Source: Lachnospiraceae bacterium MA2020
GTDB taxonomy: Bacteria > Bacillota > Clostridia > Lachnospirales > Lachnospiraceae
DNA: 64,000 nt
Assembly (NCBI GenBank): GCA_000746015.1
Contig: KN050797.1
Span: forward strand, 227,630 to 291,629
Direction of reading: 5' to 3'
Shown here: positions 1 through 7,857 of the stretch, piece by piece
Numbering within the stretch: position 1 is the first letter of the stretch
How the letters are laid out: every line of letters begins with the position of its first letter
Made by a program: the position numbers and the translations under genes
The notes under the pieces: model-generated
Seen by the model: the letters and a program-made list of their open reading frames with translations, nothing else
Told to the model about the DNA's origin: nothing
The model's database searches: none

Positions 1-1
1 C

Positions 2-214
2 AATCCTAAAGTACTCATTTTGGATGAGGCAACATCTGCACTTGATAATGAAACAGAGTCTGCTGTTATGGAGTCAATAGAGAAACTTGCTGGTTCAAAG
101 ACCATGATCATAATCGCACACAGACTTACTACTATAAGAAATTGTGATCTTATTTATGAAGTAAAAGATGGAAAAGTCTCACCTAAGACAAAGGATGAGG
201 TGTTTAGTAAGTAA
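2..214 (+). CDS. ABC transporter ATP-binding subunit, C-terminal fragment (5' end outside window)
   Basis: Only the last 70 codons are present; the reading frame is open from base 2. Visible are the Walker B and D-loop (VLILDEATSALD) and the H-loop histidine (IIAHRLTT), the usual end of an ABC-exporter (ABCB/MsbA-like) nucleotide-binding domain. The stop codon overlaps the next ATG (TAATG), so it is translationally coupled to the following glycan genes. This suggests a lipid-linked sugar or polysaccharide exporter, but the membrane domain is out of view and the substrate cannot be read. Confidence 0.9.
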   Translation, partial: NPKVLILDEATSALDNETESAVMESIEKLAGSKTMIIIAHRLTTIRNCDLIYEVKDGKVSPKTKDEVFSK

Positions 215-684
215 TGGGTATAAGGCTACGGCATCTAAAAAAAGAAGATGCACAGTATATGCTTGAGTGGATGAAGGACGCAGATATAACGCAGTATCTT
301 GATGGAAGTTTTGAGGATATATCATTAGACGGTTGCGAGAAGTTTATTTTGAGTTCTGCGTTTAGGATTTCACGTCAGGATTTTGCCATTGCTGATGAAA
401 TGGATATCTACCAGGGTACAGTAAGTCTCAAAAACATTGATGATGAAGATATGACAGCGGAGTTGTCAATAGTTTTGAGAAGCTGTGCCATTGGCAGCGG
501 TTATGCCATAGAGGCGATCAGACAGCTCAAACGTATAGCTTTTTCGGGTATAGGGCTCAAGAAGATTTTTATAAACGTTGACAGACGAAATATGAGAGCA
601 ATCCGGTTTTATGAGAAAATAGGCGCAGAAAGGATTAAGGACGAGGGAGACATCATATGCCTTTTGATAAAAAACGATCTCTGA
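214..684 (+). CDS. GNAT-family N-acetyltransferase
   Basis: 156 residues, the normal size of a single GNAT domain. The N-terminus (IRLRHLKKEDAQYMLEWM) is typical of RimJ/RimL-like enzymes, and the C-terminal part has the usual helix-strand segment (NVDRRNMRAIRFYEKIGAE) that forms the acetyl-CoA site. It starts on the last base of the ABC gene and its end overlaps the next gene. With a DegT-type sugar aminotransferase three genes downstream, a reasonable inference is N-acetylation of a nucleotide-linked 4-amino-4-deoxysugar (a WecD/WecE-like pair). Amino-acid or ribosomal-protein acetylation is possible but fits the neighbours less well. Confidence 0.8.
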   Translation: MGIRLRHLKKEDAQYMLEWMKDADITQYLDGSFEDISLDGCEKFILSSAFRISRQDFAIADEMDIYQGTVSLKNIDDEDMTAELSIVLRSCAIGSGYAIEAIRQLKRIAFSGIGLKKIFINVDRRNMRAIRFYEKIGAERIKDEGDIICLLIKNDL

Positions 685-1496
685 CAGTTTATATATGTGT
701 TGCCCTGGGGGTTTTTTGTATGATGTATTTCTATATCCCTAGTATTATAAGGATAGATTTTACCTCATGCAGTTTTCCTATTTTTCTTGCCGGTGCGATC
801 ACTGTTCATTTTTTTAAGGCACTGAGGCTTTATATTATTTTATTGGGATATGGTATTTCATTCAGGCAGTTCTTGCATATTTATGCGAGAACTACTTTTG
901 TCAATCTGATTTTTCCATTTAAGTCGGGAGAGTTTTTTAGAGGCTACTACATTGGGAATCAAGTAAATAGCTACTATAACGGATATATGATAACCATTGC
1001 GGACAGATTTGCCGATACATGTGCTTTGATATCGTGTGTTGTAGCTGCGTGTACATTAGGATATATGAAGTTTTCTAATATCTATGTCTTCTTCACATTG
1101 TTTCTTATTCTGATATTGATGGCATATTGGCTCTTTGAGCCACTTTATGATTATTGGAATCATTTTTTGATCATAAAGAAAGGAACTAAGAAAAGGCTGA
1201 ATGCATTAAAAGCTCTTGAAATACTAAAAAAAGCTTTTTTGCGATTGAAGTCTGTGATTGGTGGACGTTTTATTATTCTATATATCTTGTCTGTATTTGC
1301 ATGGACAAGTGAAACTGTAATGCTGCATAGCGTGTTTGGAGGACAGCTTGGCGGCATGAGTATATACTTAAATGAAATAATGACAGATGAAAGTATCACA
1401 GAAAATATTGTATATGTTGTTGCAAGTATTACGGTTTTTGCCATTATAGAGATTGTTGCTTTGATCATTCCGAAAGTGAAGAGTGTAAACTTATGA
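657..1496 (+). CDS. LPG-synthase-TM/UPF0104-like membrane protein
   Basis: 279 residues with about seven hydrophobic segments. The conserved element of this superfamily, a Pro-x-x-x-GE-x-x-R loop, is visible as FPFKSGEFFRG around residues 88-98. Family members (MprF flippase half, AglD/YbhN-like) are linked to movement or modification of lipid-linked glycans. ATG 657 is preceded by GAGGGAG at a suitable distance and lies 28 bases inside the GNAT gene; the end overlaps the next start by 4 bases. Inferred role: membrane handling of the glycan lipid made by this operon. Substrate unknown. Confidence 0.7.
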   Translation: MPFDKKRSLTVYICVALGVFCMMYFYIPSIIRIDFTSCSFPIFLAGAITVHFFKALRLYIILLGYGISFRQFLHIYARTTFVNLIFPFKSGEFFRGYYIGNQVNSYYNGYMITIADRFADTCALISCVVAACTLGYMKFSNIYVFFTLFLILILMAYWLFEPLYDYWNHFLIIKKGTKKRLNALKALEILKKAFLRLKSVIGGRFIILYILSVFAWTSETVMLHSVFGGQLGGMSIYLNEIMTDESITENIVYVVASITVFAIIEIVALIIPKVKSVNL

Positions 1497-2941
1497 AAAG
1501 GATCGTTGTATATGACAATTGCATAAAACCAAATGAGATAATAAGAGAAGTCATTGGCGATAAGGGTTTTGGAGATGTCGTAGTAAAGCGAAGGAAGCTG
1601 TCTGATACATATTTTGAAAAGATTGGATTTTTGAGTCCGTATGTTAAGATCAGCTTTGATAATCCTTACGATATAGAGCAGTTTTTGGAAAAAGCAGAGG
1701 CCCCTGAAGACGCTAAAGTCATCCATTGTTTTTCTGATCACATCGTGCTTGATGAAACTGAGCTTGAATACACTTTTCAAAAGTTGGATTTCATTAACGA
1801 AAATGTACGTGCAGTTAAAGATAAGCGCAGTGTTGCTCTGATGTTTAAGAGTATTTCAGAGTATCTCATTTTTCTGAGAAAGTTATTGCGACATGGCATC
1901 GATCAGACAGTAAGTGAATATGAGTTTATTGAAACGCCGGTTGACGGAGTTGCTTTTATCGGAGATATTATCAATTTTATACAATGCATTACGGGCAATT
2001 TTGATTCCAGATATTTCAATTCACTTAAAGGTGATGAGTTCTGCATTAGAAAGTATTCGACCAATAAGGTGAAAATTGAAAGTGAATACCGCTATTGGCA
2101 GCTTCTGCCTCAGAATATGAAGCGATGGGTAGTAATGCCATATGATTATAAAGATGATGGTGAATGCTCGAGCTATGCAATGGAACGTCTTTACATGACT
2201 GATGTTGCAATAAAGTGGGTACATGGCTCAATAGGGATTGATGAATTTTCTACACTTTGTGATATGTATTTTGCTTTTTATAATGAAAGAAGCAAAAAAG
2301 AGATCACAAAAGAGCAGTACATGAGTAAAAATAGAGAACTCTATGTAGAAAAAGTCAGGGAAAGGATCGAAGATTTAAAGAAGCTTAAAGAATATGATAA
2401 AATTCGTGGGATTATAGCTTCTGATGAGCATCTGGTTGATATTGATCTTATTTTTGAAAGATATCTTGATTTAAAAGACAGGATTGAAAAATCTTCCGAA
2501 TGCAATTATGTTTCTGTCATTGGCCATGGAGATCCTTGTTTTGCAAATGCGATGTATAATCGTTCTACGCATACATTGAAGTTTATAGATCCAAAGGGTG
2601 CACTTACAGAAGAAGAATTATGGACAGATCCATATTATGACATTGCAAAATTAAGTCATTCGGTTTGTGGCAACTATGATTTCTTTAACAATGCACTTTT
2701 TGATATCAATCTTGATGAAACATTTACACATAGAATAAATATTCCATTTGACAATTCACCCTATAAAGATGTATTTTGTGAAAAGGTGACAGCAAATGGA
2801 TATGATTACTTAAGGGTACGCTTATATGAGGCATCTTTATTTTTGTCGATGCTCCCTTTACACATAGACTATCCTCATAAAGTACTTGGATTTATTATTA
2901 ATGCTGTGAATATATTAGATGAGATAGGAGCAAACTTATAA
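1493..2941 (+). CDS. Phosphotransferase-like (APH/choline-kinase fold) protein of a glycan cluster
   Basis: 482 residues, soluble. The informative segment is near residues 340-370: GHGDPCFANAMY followed by LKFIDPKGA, matching the catalytic HGDxxxxN loop and the D-(P)-G metal-binding element of aminoglycoside/choline kinase-like folds. The first ~130 residues resemble a nucleotidyl- or sugar-phosphate-binding region only loosely. Related proteins occur in capsule and teichoic-acid loci. It overlaps both neighbours (ATGA with the upstream gene, TAATG with the downstream one). Phosphorylation of a sugar or polyol precursor is inferred; the substrate is not visible. Confidence 0.6.
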   Translation: MKRIVVYDNCIKPNEIIREVIGDKGFGDVVVKRRKLSDTYFEKIGFLSPYVKISFDNPYDIEQFLEKAEAPEDAKVIHCFSDHIVLDETELEYTFQKLDFINENVRAVKDKRSVALMFKSISEYLIFLRKLLRHGIDQTVSEYEFIETPVDGVAFIGDIINFIQCITGNFDSRYFNSLKGDEFCIRKYSTNKVKIESEYRYWQLLPQNMKRWVVMPYDYKDDGECSSYAMERLYMTDVAIKWVHGSIGIDEFSTLCDMYFAFYNERSKKEITKEQYMSKNRELYVEKVRERIEDLKKLKEYDKIRGIIASDEHLVDIDLIFERYLDLKDRIEKSSECNYVSVIGHGDPCFANAMYNRSTHTLKFIDPKGALTEEELWTDPYYDIAKLSHSVCGNYDFFNNALFDINLDETFTHRINIPFDNSPYKDVFCEKVTANGYDYLRVRLYEASLFLSMLPLHIDYPHKVLGFIINAVNILDEIGANL

Positions 2942-4041
2942 TGGATAAAATATTTGTAACACGTTCATCTATTCCTTCTTTAGATGAATATATGGAGGAG
3001 ATTCGTCCGGTATTTGAGAATCACTGGCTTACAAATGCAGGTGCAAAGCATAATGAGCTCAGAGATAAATTAAAAAAATATCTTGGCGTAGACAATTTAG
3101 AGCTTCTTGTTAATGGACACATGGCACTTGAGATTGCACTCGAGATGTTTGGTCTCAGATCTGGAGAGGTCATCACAACTCCATTTACATTTGTTTCAAC
3201 AACTAATGCCATTGTAAGGCAGGGACTTAAGCCTGTTTTTTGTGATGTAAATGATGATGATTATACAATTGATGTGAGTAAGATAGAGGAGCTTATAACC
3301 CCTGAAACAGTTGCTATAATGCCTGTTCATGTATATGGAAATATCTGTGATGTGGATGCCATAGAGGCAATAGCAAAGAAACATGGTCTTAAGGTTATTT
3401 ATGATGCATCACATACTTTTGGCGAAAAGTACAAGGGAAGAGGCGTTGCTGATCTCGGTGATGCTTCAACATTCAGCTTCCACGCTACAAAGGTTTATAA
3501 TACTGTCGAAGGTGGTGCTATAGCGTGTCATTCTGATGAGCTTGAGCAGAGCATACGGGTTATCCGAGATTTTGGAATCGTTGATGAAGAGACTACTACA
3601 ATGGTGGGTCCTAATGCTAAAATGAACGAGTTTGCTGCAGCTATGGGACTATGTAATCTGAGACACGTAGACAGCTGGATAGCAGAGCGTAAAGAGGCAT
3701 ATGACTATTACATGGAAAAGCTTGATGGTGTAAAGGGTATCAGACTAAATAGATACCATGAAGGCATAGAGCCAAACTACGCATACTTCCCGATAATTGT
3801 CGACGAAAACGAGTATGGCGAGTCCAGGGATGAGCTATATGCAAGACTTCAGAAGGCTGATATTTATGCAAGAAAGTATTTCTATCCGCTTGTAAGTGAG
3901 CTTGACAGTTTTAACAAGGAATATGATGCAAAAGAAACACCGGTAGCTTTGAGACTTTCTAAAGAAGTAATGACACTTCCAATGTATGCAGGGCTTTCAA
4001 AAGAAGATATCGACAGGATTGTCGAAGTGATTATAAAATAA
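2941..4041 (+). CDS. DegT/DnrJ/EryC1/StrS PLP-dependent sugar aminotransferase
   Basis: 366 residues, normal family length. The internal aldimine lysine is K184 in the motif FHATKVYNTVEGGA, and the cofactor-contacting Asp is in VIYDASHTFG. The motif is closest to enzymes that transfer an amino group to C4 of dTDP-4-keto-6-deoxyhexose (VioA/FdtB-like), with glutamate as donor. Coupled by TAATG to the genes on both sides. Together with the GNAT gene it points to an N-acetylated amino-deoxysugar on a surface glycan. The ring position is an inference. Confidence 0.88.
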   Translation: MDKIFVTRSSIPSLDEYMEEIRPVFENHWLTNAGAKHNELRDKLKKYLGVDNLELLVNGHMALEIALEMFGLRSGEVITTPFTFVSTTNAIVRQGLKPVFCDVNDDDYTIDVSKIEELITPETVAIMPVHVYGNICDVDAIEAIAKKHGLKVIYDASHTFGEKYKGRGVADLGDASTFSFHATKVYNTVEGGAIACHSDELEQSIRVIRDFGIVDEETTTMVGPNAKMNEFAAAMGLCNLRHVDSWIAERKEAYDYYMEKLDGVKGIRLNRYHEGIEPNYAYFPIIVDENEYGESRDELYARLQKADIYARKYFYPLVSELDSFNKEYDAKETPVALRLSKEVMTLPMYAGLSKEDIDRIVEVIIK

Positions 4042-5255
4042 TGAGAATTCTTCTTGTACATAATTTTTATAAGATCACGGGTGGTGAAGATACAGTTTTT
4101 AATAATGAAAAGCGCATGCTTGAGAGGCATGGGCACGATGTATTTACCTATACCCGTGATAATCATGAACTTGACAGTTTTAATGTATTTAATAAAGCAA
4201 TGTCACTTTTTGAGGCAGTATACAGCACAAGGACTTATCGTGATATCATTAAGCTTATCAAAGACAATGATATCGATCTGATACATGTTCATAATACTCA
4301 GATGCTGATAAGTCCATCAATATTTGCTGCTGCCCGTGATGCAGATATTCCGGTATTTCAGACAGTTCACAACTTTAGAATGATGTGTCTTAATGCTATT
4401 TTTTATCGCGATGGACAAATATGCGAGGATTGTATTGAAAAAGGCTTGAAATGCGGGGTAGCGCACAAGTGCTATAGAGGCAGTGGTGTGCAGTCGCGTC
4501 TGGCAATGCGTATACAGATGGCTGCAAGGACACATGGCCTATACAAACATGTAAACTTTATCTGCCTTACTGATTTTAATGCTTCAAAACTGCAAAGATT
4601 AAATAAAGTCGGTAAAAGAATCGTTGATCCCAAGAGGATATTTGTTAAGCCAAATTTCATTCCTGAAGAAGAAACAAAAAAGTTGGGCTTCGAAACAAAG
4701 AGTATCAAGGATGGAAAGAATTTTATCTATGTCGGAAGGCTTGATAAGGCAAAGGGTATAGATACTATTCTTAAGGCATGTAAGTACCTTAAAGATGGTG
4801 TAAAGGTACGGATATGCGGCAGCGGGCCGGATGAGGAATGGTGCCATACATTTGCAAAAGAAGAAAAACTGGAAAATATAGAATTTCTTGGGAATGTAGA
4901 GCATTCAGAAGTATTAAAACTTTTGGCAGAATCTGACGCGTCACTGTTTATGTCGAAATGGTATGAAGGTTTCCCAATGACTATTATTGAGAGCTTCAGC
5001 GTGGGTACCCCAATGATCGGTTTAAGTCTTGGCAATGGTGGTTCTATCATATCTGACATATATGGAAGTTCTGATATGCTTATAGAAAACAGCGGAAATA
5101 TTGAGGAGAAGCTGGCTGAGTGCATGAACGATTTTAACGCTTCAAAATACAGCTTTGATGCTGATAAACTCAAGAAATATACAGAAGAAGAGAATTATAA
5201 TATTCTCATGGACATTTACCAAAAAGGAATTGAATCAAATAATGGGAAAATGTAA
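4041..5255 (+). CDS. GT4-family glycosyltransferase
   Basis: 404 residues, GT-B fold. The N-terminal domain opens with MRILLVHNFYKITGGED and contains the HVHN motif. A Cys-rich insert around residues 125-150 (ICEDCIEKGLKCGVAHKC) is seen in a subset of these enzymes. The C-terminal domain has VGRLDKAKGIDTIL, CGSGPDEE and the donor-phosphate EGFPMTIIES motif. It starts directly on the stop of the aminotransferase gene and is likely the transferase that adds the modified sugar to the glycan. Acceptor and donor cannot be read. Confidence 0.88.
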   Translation: MRILLVHNFYKITGGEDTVFNNEKRMLERHGHDVFTYTRDNHELDSFNVFNKAMSLFEAVYSTRTYRDIIKLIKDNDIDLIHVHNTQMLISPSIFAAARDADIPVFQTVHNFRMMCLNAIFYRDGQICEDCIEKGLKCGVAHKCYRGSGVQSRLAMRIQMAARTHGLYKHVNFICLTDFNASKLQRLNKVGKRIVDPKRIFVKPNFIPEEETKKLGFETKSIKDGKNFIYVGRLDKAKGIDTILKACKYLKDGVKVRICGSGPDEEWCHTFAKEEKLENIEFLGNVEHSEVLKLLAESDASLFMSKWYEGFPMTIIESFSVGTPMIGLSLGNGGSIISDIYGSSDMLIENSGNIEEKLAECMNDFNASKYSFDADKLKKYTEEENYNILMDIYQKGIESNNGKM

Positions 5256-6138
5256 TTTATGTCCCCGTCGCTGCAATGTAGACAGGCTTAAAGCAGAGGC
5301 GGGGGCTTATTGCTGTTCTGGTGAAGAAGTAAAGATTTCGCGTGCTGCGCTGCATTTTTGGGAAGAACCCTGTATATCAGGGACAGAAGGCTCAGGAACA
5401 GTATTTTTTACGGGATGCAATCTGCAGTGTGTATACTGTCAAAATAGAAGCATTGCAAAAAATACAGTTGGAAAGGTTGTTTCTTTGGAGCGGCTTGCCG
5501 ATATATACTTTGAATTACGTGATAAGGGTGCTAATAACATAAATCTTGTTACACCAACTCATTATCTTGTGCCTGTGATCAAGTCGATAGAGCTCGCAAA
5601 AAAGCGGGGCTTTGATCTGCCGTTTCTATACAATTGTTCCGGATATGAGACGGTAGAGAGCATAAAGGCATTGGATGGCCTTATAGATATCTATCTTCCG
5701 GATTTTAAGTATATGGAGACAGATATTGCATTGAAGTATTCAAATGCACCGGACTATCCGGAAGTCGCTAAAAAGGCGATTTCTGAAATGATTCGTCAAC
5801 ATCCATTCCAAAGACTTGACAGCCGTGGTATAATGACCGATGGCGTTATTGTCCGGCATTTACTTTTGCCGGGGCATGTACTGAATTCAAAGAAAGTCAT
5901 CCGCTATCTCTATGAGACATACGGTGACAAGATAACGATCAGCATCATGAATCAGTACACCCCAATGCCGGGAGTTGAGAATATATGTCCAGAGCTAGGG
6001 CGGCGAACAAAGAAAAGTGAGTATGACAGGCTTATTGATTTTGCCATCAGGATAGGTGTGAAAAATGCCTTTATGCAGGATTGTAGTGTCGCTAAGGAAA
6101 GTTTTATTCCGGATTTTGATAGTTGTGAGGGCGTATGA
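5242..6138 (+). CDS. Radical SAM protein, pyruvate formate-lyase activase-like (COG1313 type)
   Basis: 298 residues from ATG 5242, chosen over upstream starts because AAGGAA sits nine bases before it and the protein then begins MGKCNLCPRRC. The cluster motif is C59-x3-C63-x2-C66 (FTGCNLQCVYCQN). The extra N-terminal cysteines (C4, C7, C11, and CC at 24-25) are typical of this subgroup and could bind a second metal centre. It overlaps the glycosyltransferase gene by 14 bases. The family is annotated as PFL-activase-like, but its substrate is not established; a link to the glycan operon may be only transcriptional. Confidence 0.8.
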   Translation: MGKCNLCPRRCNVDRLKAEAGAYCCSGEEVKISRAALHFWEEPCISGTEGSGTVFFTGCNLQCVYCQNRSIAKNTVGKVVSLERLADIYFELRDKGANNINLVTPTHYLVPVIKSIELAKKRGFDLPFLYNCSGYETVESIKALDGLIDIYLPDFKYMETDIALKYSNAPDYPEVAKKAISEMIRQHPFQRLDSRGIMTDGVIVRHLLLPGHVLNSKKVIRYLYETYGDKITISIMNQYTPMPGVENICPELGRRTKKSEYDRLIDFAIRIGVKNAFMQDCSVAKESFIPDFDSCEGV

Positions 6139-6166
6139 ACTTAGCGTTGTAATGCCTGTTTACAGT

Positions 6167-6190
6167 GCGACGGTCATTTTGACGAGTCGC
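6167..6190 (+). promoter_or_regulatory. Hairpin in leader of the DEAD-box helicase gene
   Basis: GCGAC + GTCA pairs with TGAC + GTCGC around a TTT loop, with small bulges. There is no strong T-tract after it, so it is more likely a leader structure than a terminator. It ends just before the presumed ribosome site (GAAG at about 6197-6200). Confidence 0.35.
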
Positions 6191-6207
6191 TTGATAGAAG
6201 TTTTTAT

Positions 6208-7857
6208 TTGAAAGTGAGAAGATTTTTGAGTAACGAAGAAAAGATTTTGACAAATGAGACACCTGAAGTTGAGACAATTACCTATGAGGATTCAATGGTA
6301 GATGAGCGCATTAAGCGTGCTGTTAAGGAGCTTGGTTTTGAGGCTATGACTCCGATCCAGTCACAGGCAATACCTGTTATGATCGAAGGTAAGGATATAC
6401 TTGGACAGGCACAGACCGGTACAGGTAAGACAGCTGCTTTTTCAATCCCACTGCTTATGACAGTAGATCCTGAGAATCCAAATCTTCAGGCTATAGTTCT
6501 CTGCCCTACACGTGAGTTGGCTATACAGGCTGCTGAGGAGATGAGAAAGTACGCAAAGTATATGTCAAGCATCCGTGTCCTTCCGGTTTATGGTGGACAG
6601 GATATCATGAAGCAGATACGCTCCCTTAAGGGAAATGTTCAGATAGTTGTTGGTACACCTGGTCGTGTTATGGATCACATGCGCCGTCATACAATGAAGA
6701 TGAATGATGTGAAGACTATCGTGCTTGATGAGGCAGATGAGATGCTTGACATGGGCTTCAGAGAGGATATTGAGACAGTACTTGACTCAATGCCGGAGGA
6801 GCATCAGACAGCACTTTTCTCAGCTACAATGCCTAAACCTATATTAGAGATTACCAGCAAGTATCTTAAAGAAGATGCTGTTTCACTCAAGATGCCTGCA
6901 AAGGAGCTTACAATACCACTTGTTAAGCAGTATTACTATGAGGTTGCCAAGAAGAACAAGGAGGAAGTAGTTGCAAGACTTCTCGACTACTACAATCCAA
7001 AGCGTTCACTTATCTTCTGTAACACAAAGAGAATGGTTGATGAGCTTACAGAAAACCTTGTTGGAAGAGGTTATTTTGCAGCAGGTCTTCATGGAGATCT
7101 TTCACAGGTTCAGAGAGACCATGTAATGCAGGGCTTCAGAAATGGCTCAGTAGAGATCCTTATTGCTACTGACGTTGCAGCAAGAGGTATTGACGTAAGT
7201 GGTGTTGAGGCAGTATTCAATTATGATATTCCTCAGGATACAGAGTACTATGTACACCGTATCGGCAGAACAGGACGTGCAGGCAAGAAGGGCCGTTCCT
7301 TCACACTTGTTGTAGGTCGTGAGATCTATAAGATCCGTGATCTTGAGCGTATCTGTAAGACAAAGATCAAGCCACGTACAGTTCCTACTGTTGCTGATAT
7401 TAAGGCTTCAAAGTCTGAAAAGATCCTTTCAGACGTACTTGAGCTTGTACAGAGCGAGGATCTTTCTGAGATGCAGAGGATCATTGAGGCAAAGCTTGAT
7501 GATGAGGACTGCACAGCACTTGAGCTTGCAGCAGCTTTCCTTAAGCAGAAAATGGGAGATGAGCCTTTAGAGGATATCCCAACAGAGGACTATTTTGCTG
7601 ACAGAAAGAAGCGTAAGAGTTCAAAGAACTGGGGCGATGGCGACAGGGGAGACAGAAAATCCCGCAAAGGACATGATCGTGATCGCAAAGGTTTCTCAGA
7701 TCGCAAGGGTCACAAGGGTGACAAGAAGTCGGACAAGGACAAGGTACGTGCAAAGGATCTTGATAAAAATGGTAATCTGAAGAAAAAGAAACCAAAGAAA
7801 GATAGTTGGTGGGAGAGCTTCACACCAGAAAAAAAGAAGAAGAAAAAGCATGAATAA
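6208..7857 (+). CDS. DEAD-box ATP-dependent RNA helicase
   Basis: About 549 residues. Ordered motifs are visible: Q motif (PIQSQAIPV), Walker A AQTGTGKT, PTRELAIQ, VLDEADEMLDMG (DEAD), SAT in FSATMP, and HRIGRTGRAG in the second RecA domain. After about residue 380 comes a helical dimerisation-like region and a very Lys/Arg/Asp-rich tail, as in CshA/DeaD-type helicases acting in ribosome assembly, mRNA decay and cold adaptation. The start is uncertain: TTG 6208 has GAAG seven bases upstream, but TTG 6226 is also possible. Its end overlaps the start of the kinase gene by 8 bases. Confidence 0.93.
   Translation: MKVRRFLSNEEKILTNETPEVETITYEDSMVDERIKRAVKELGFEAMTPIQSQAIPVMIEGKDILGQAQTGTGKTAAFSIPLLMTVDPENPNLQAIVLCPTRELAIQAAEEMRKYAKYMSSIRVLPVYGGQDIMKQIRSLKGNVQIVVGTPGRVMDHMRRHTMKMNDVKTIVLDEADEMLDMGFREDIETVLDSMPEEHQTALFSATMPKPILEITSKYLKEDAVSLKMPAKELTIPLVKQYYYEVAKKNKEEVVARLLDYYNPKRSLIFCNTKRMVDELTENLVGRGYFAAGLHGDLSQVQRDHVMQGFRNGSVEILIATDVAARGIDVSGVEAVFNYDIPQDTEYYVHRIGRTGRAGKKGRSFTLVVGREIYKIRDLERICKTKIKPRTVPTVADIKASKSEKILSDVLELVQSEDLSEMQRIIEAKLDDEDCTALELAAAFLKQKMGDEPLEDIPTEDYFADRKKRKSSKNWGDGDRGDRKSRKGHDRDRKGFSDRKGHKGDKKSDKDKVRAKDLDKNGNLKKKKPKKDSWWESFTPEKKKKKKHE

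Noticed and set aside
1160..1780. 206-residue minus-strand open frame opposite the membrane-protein/kinase genes
   Set aside because: It lies wholly inside two overlapping plus-strand genes with clear family motifs, has no ribosome site and no recognisable domain.
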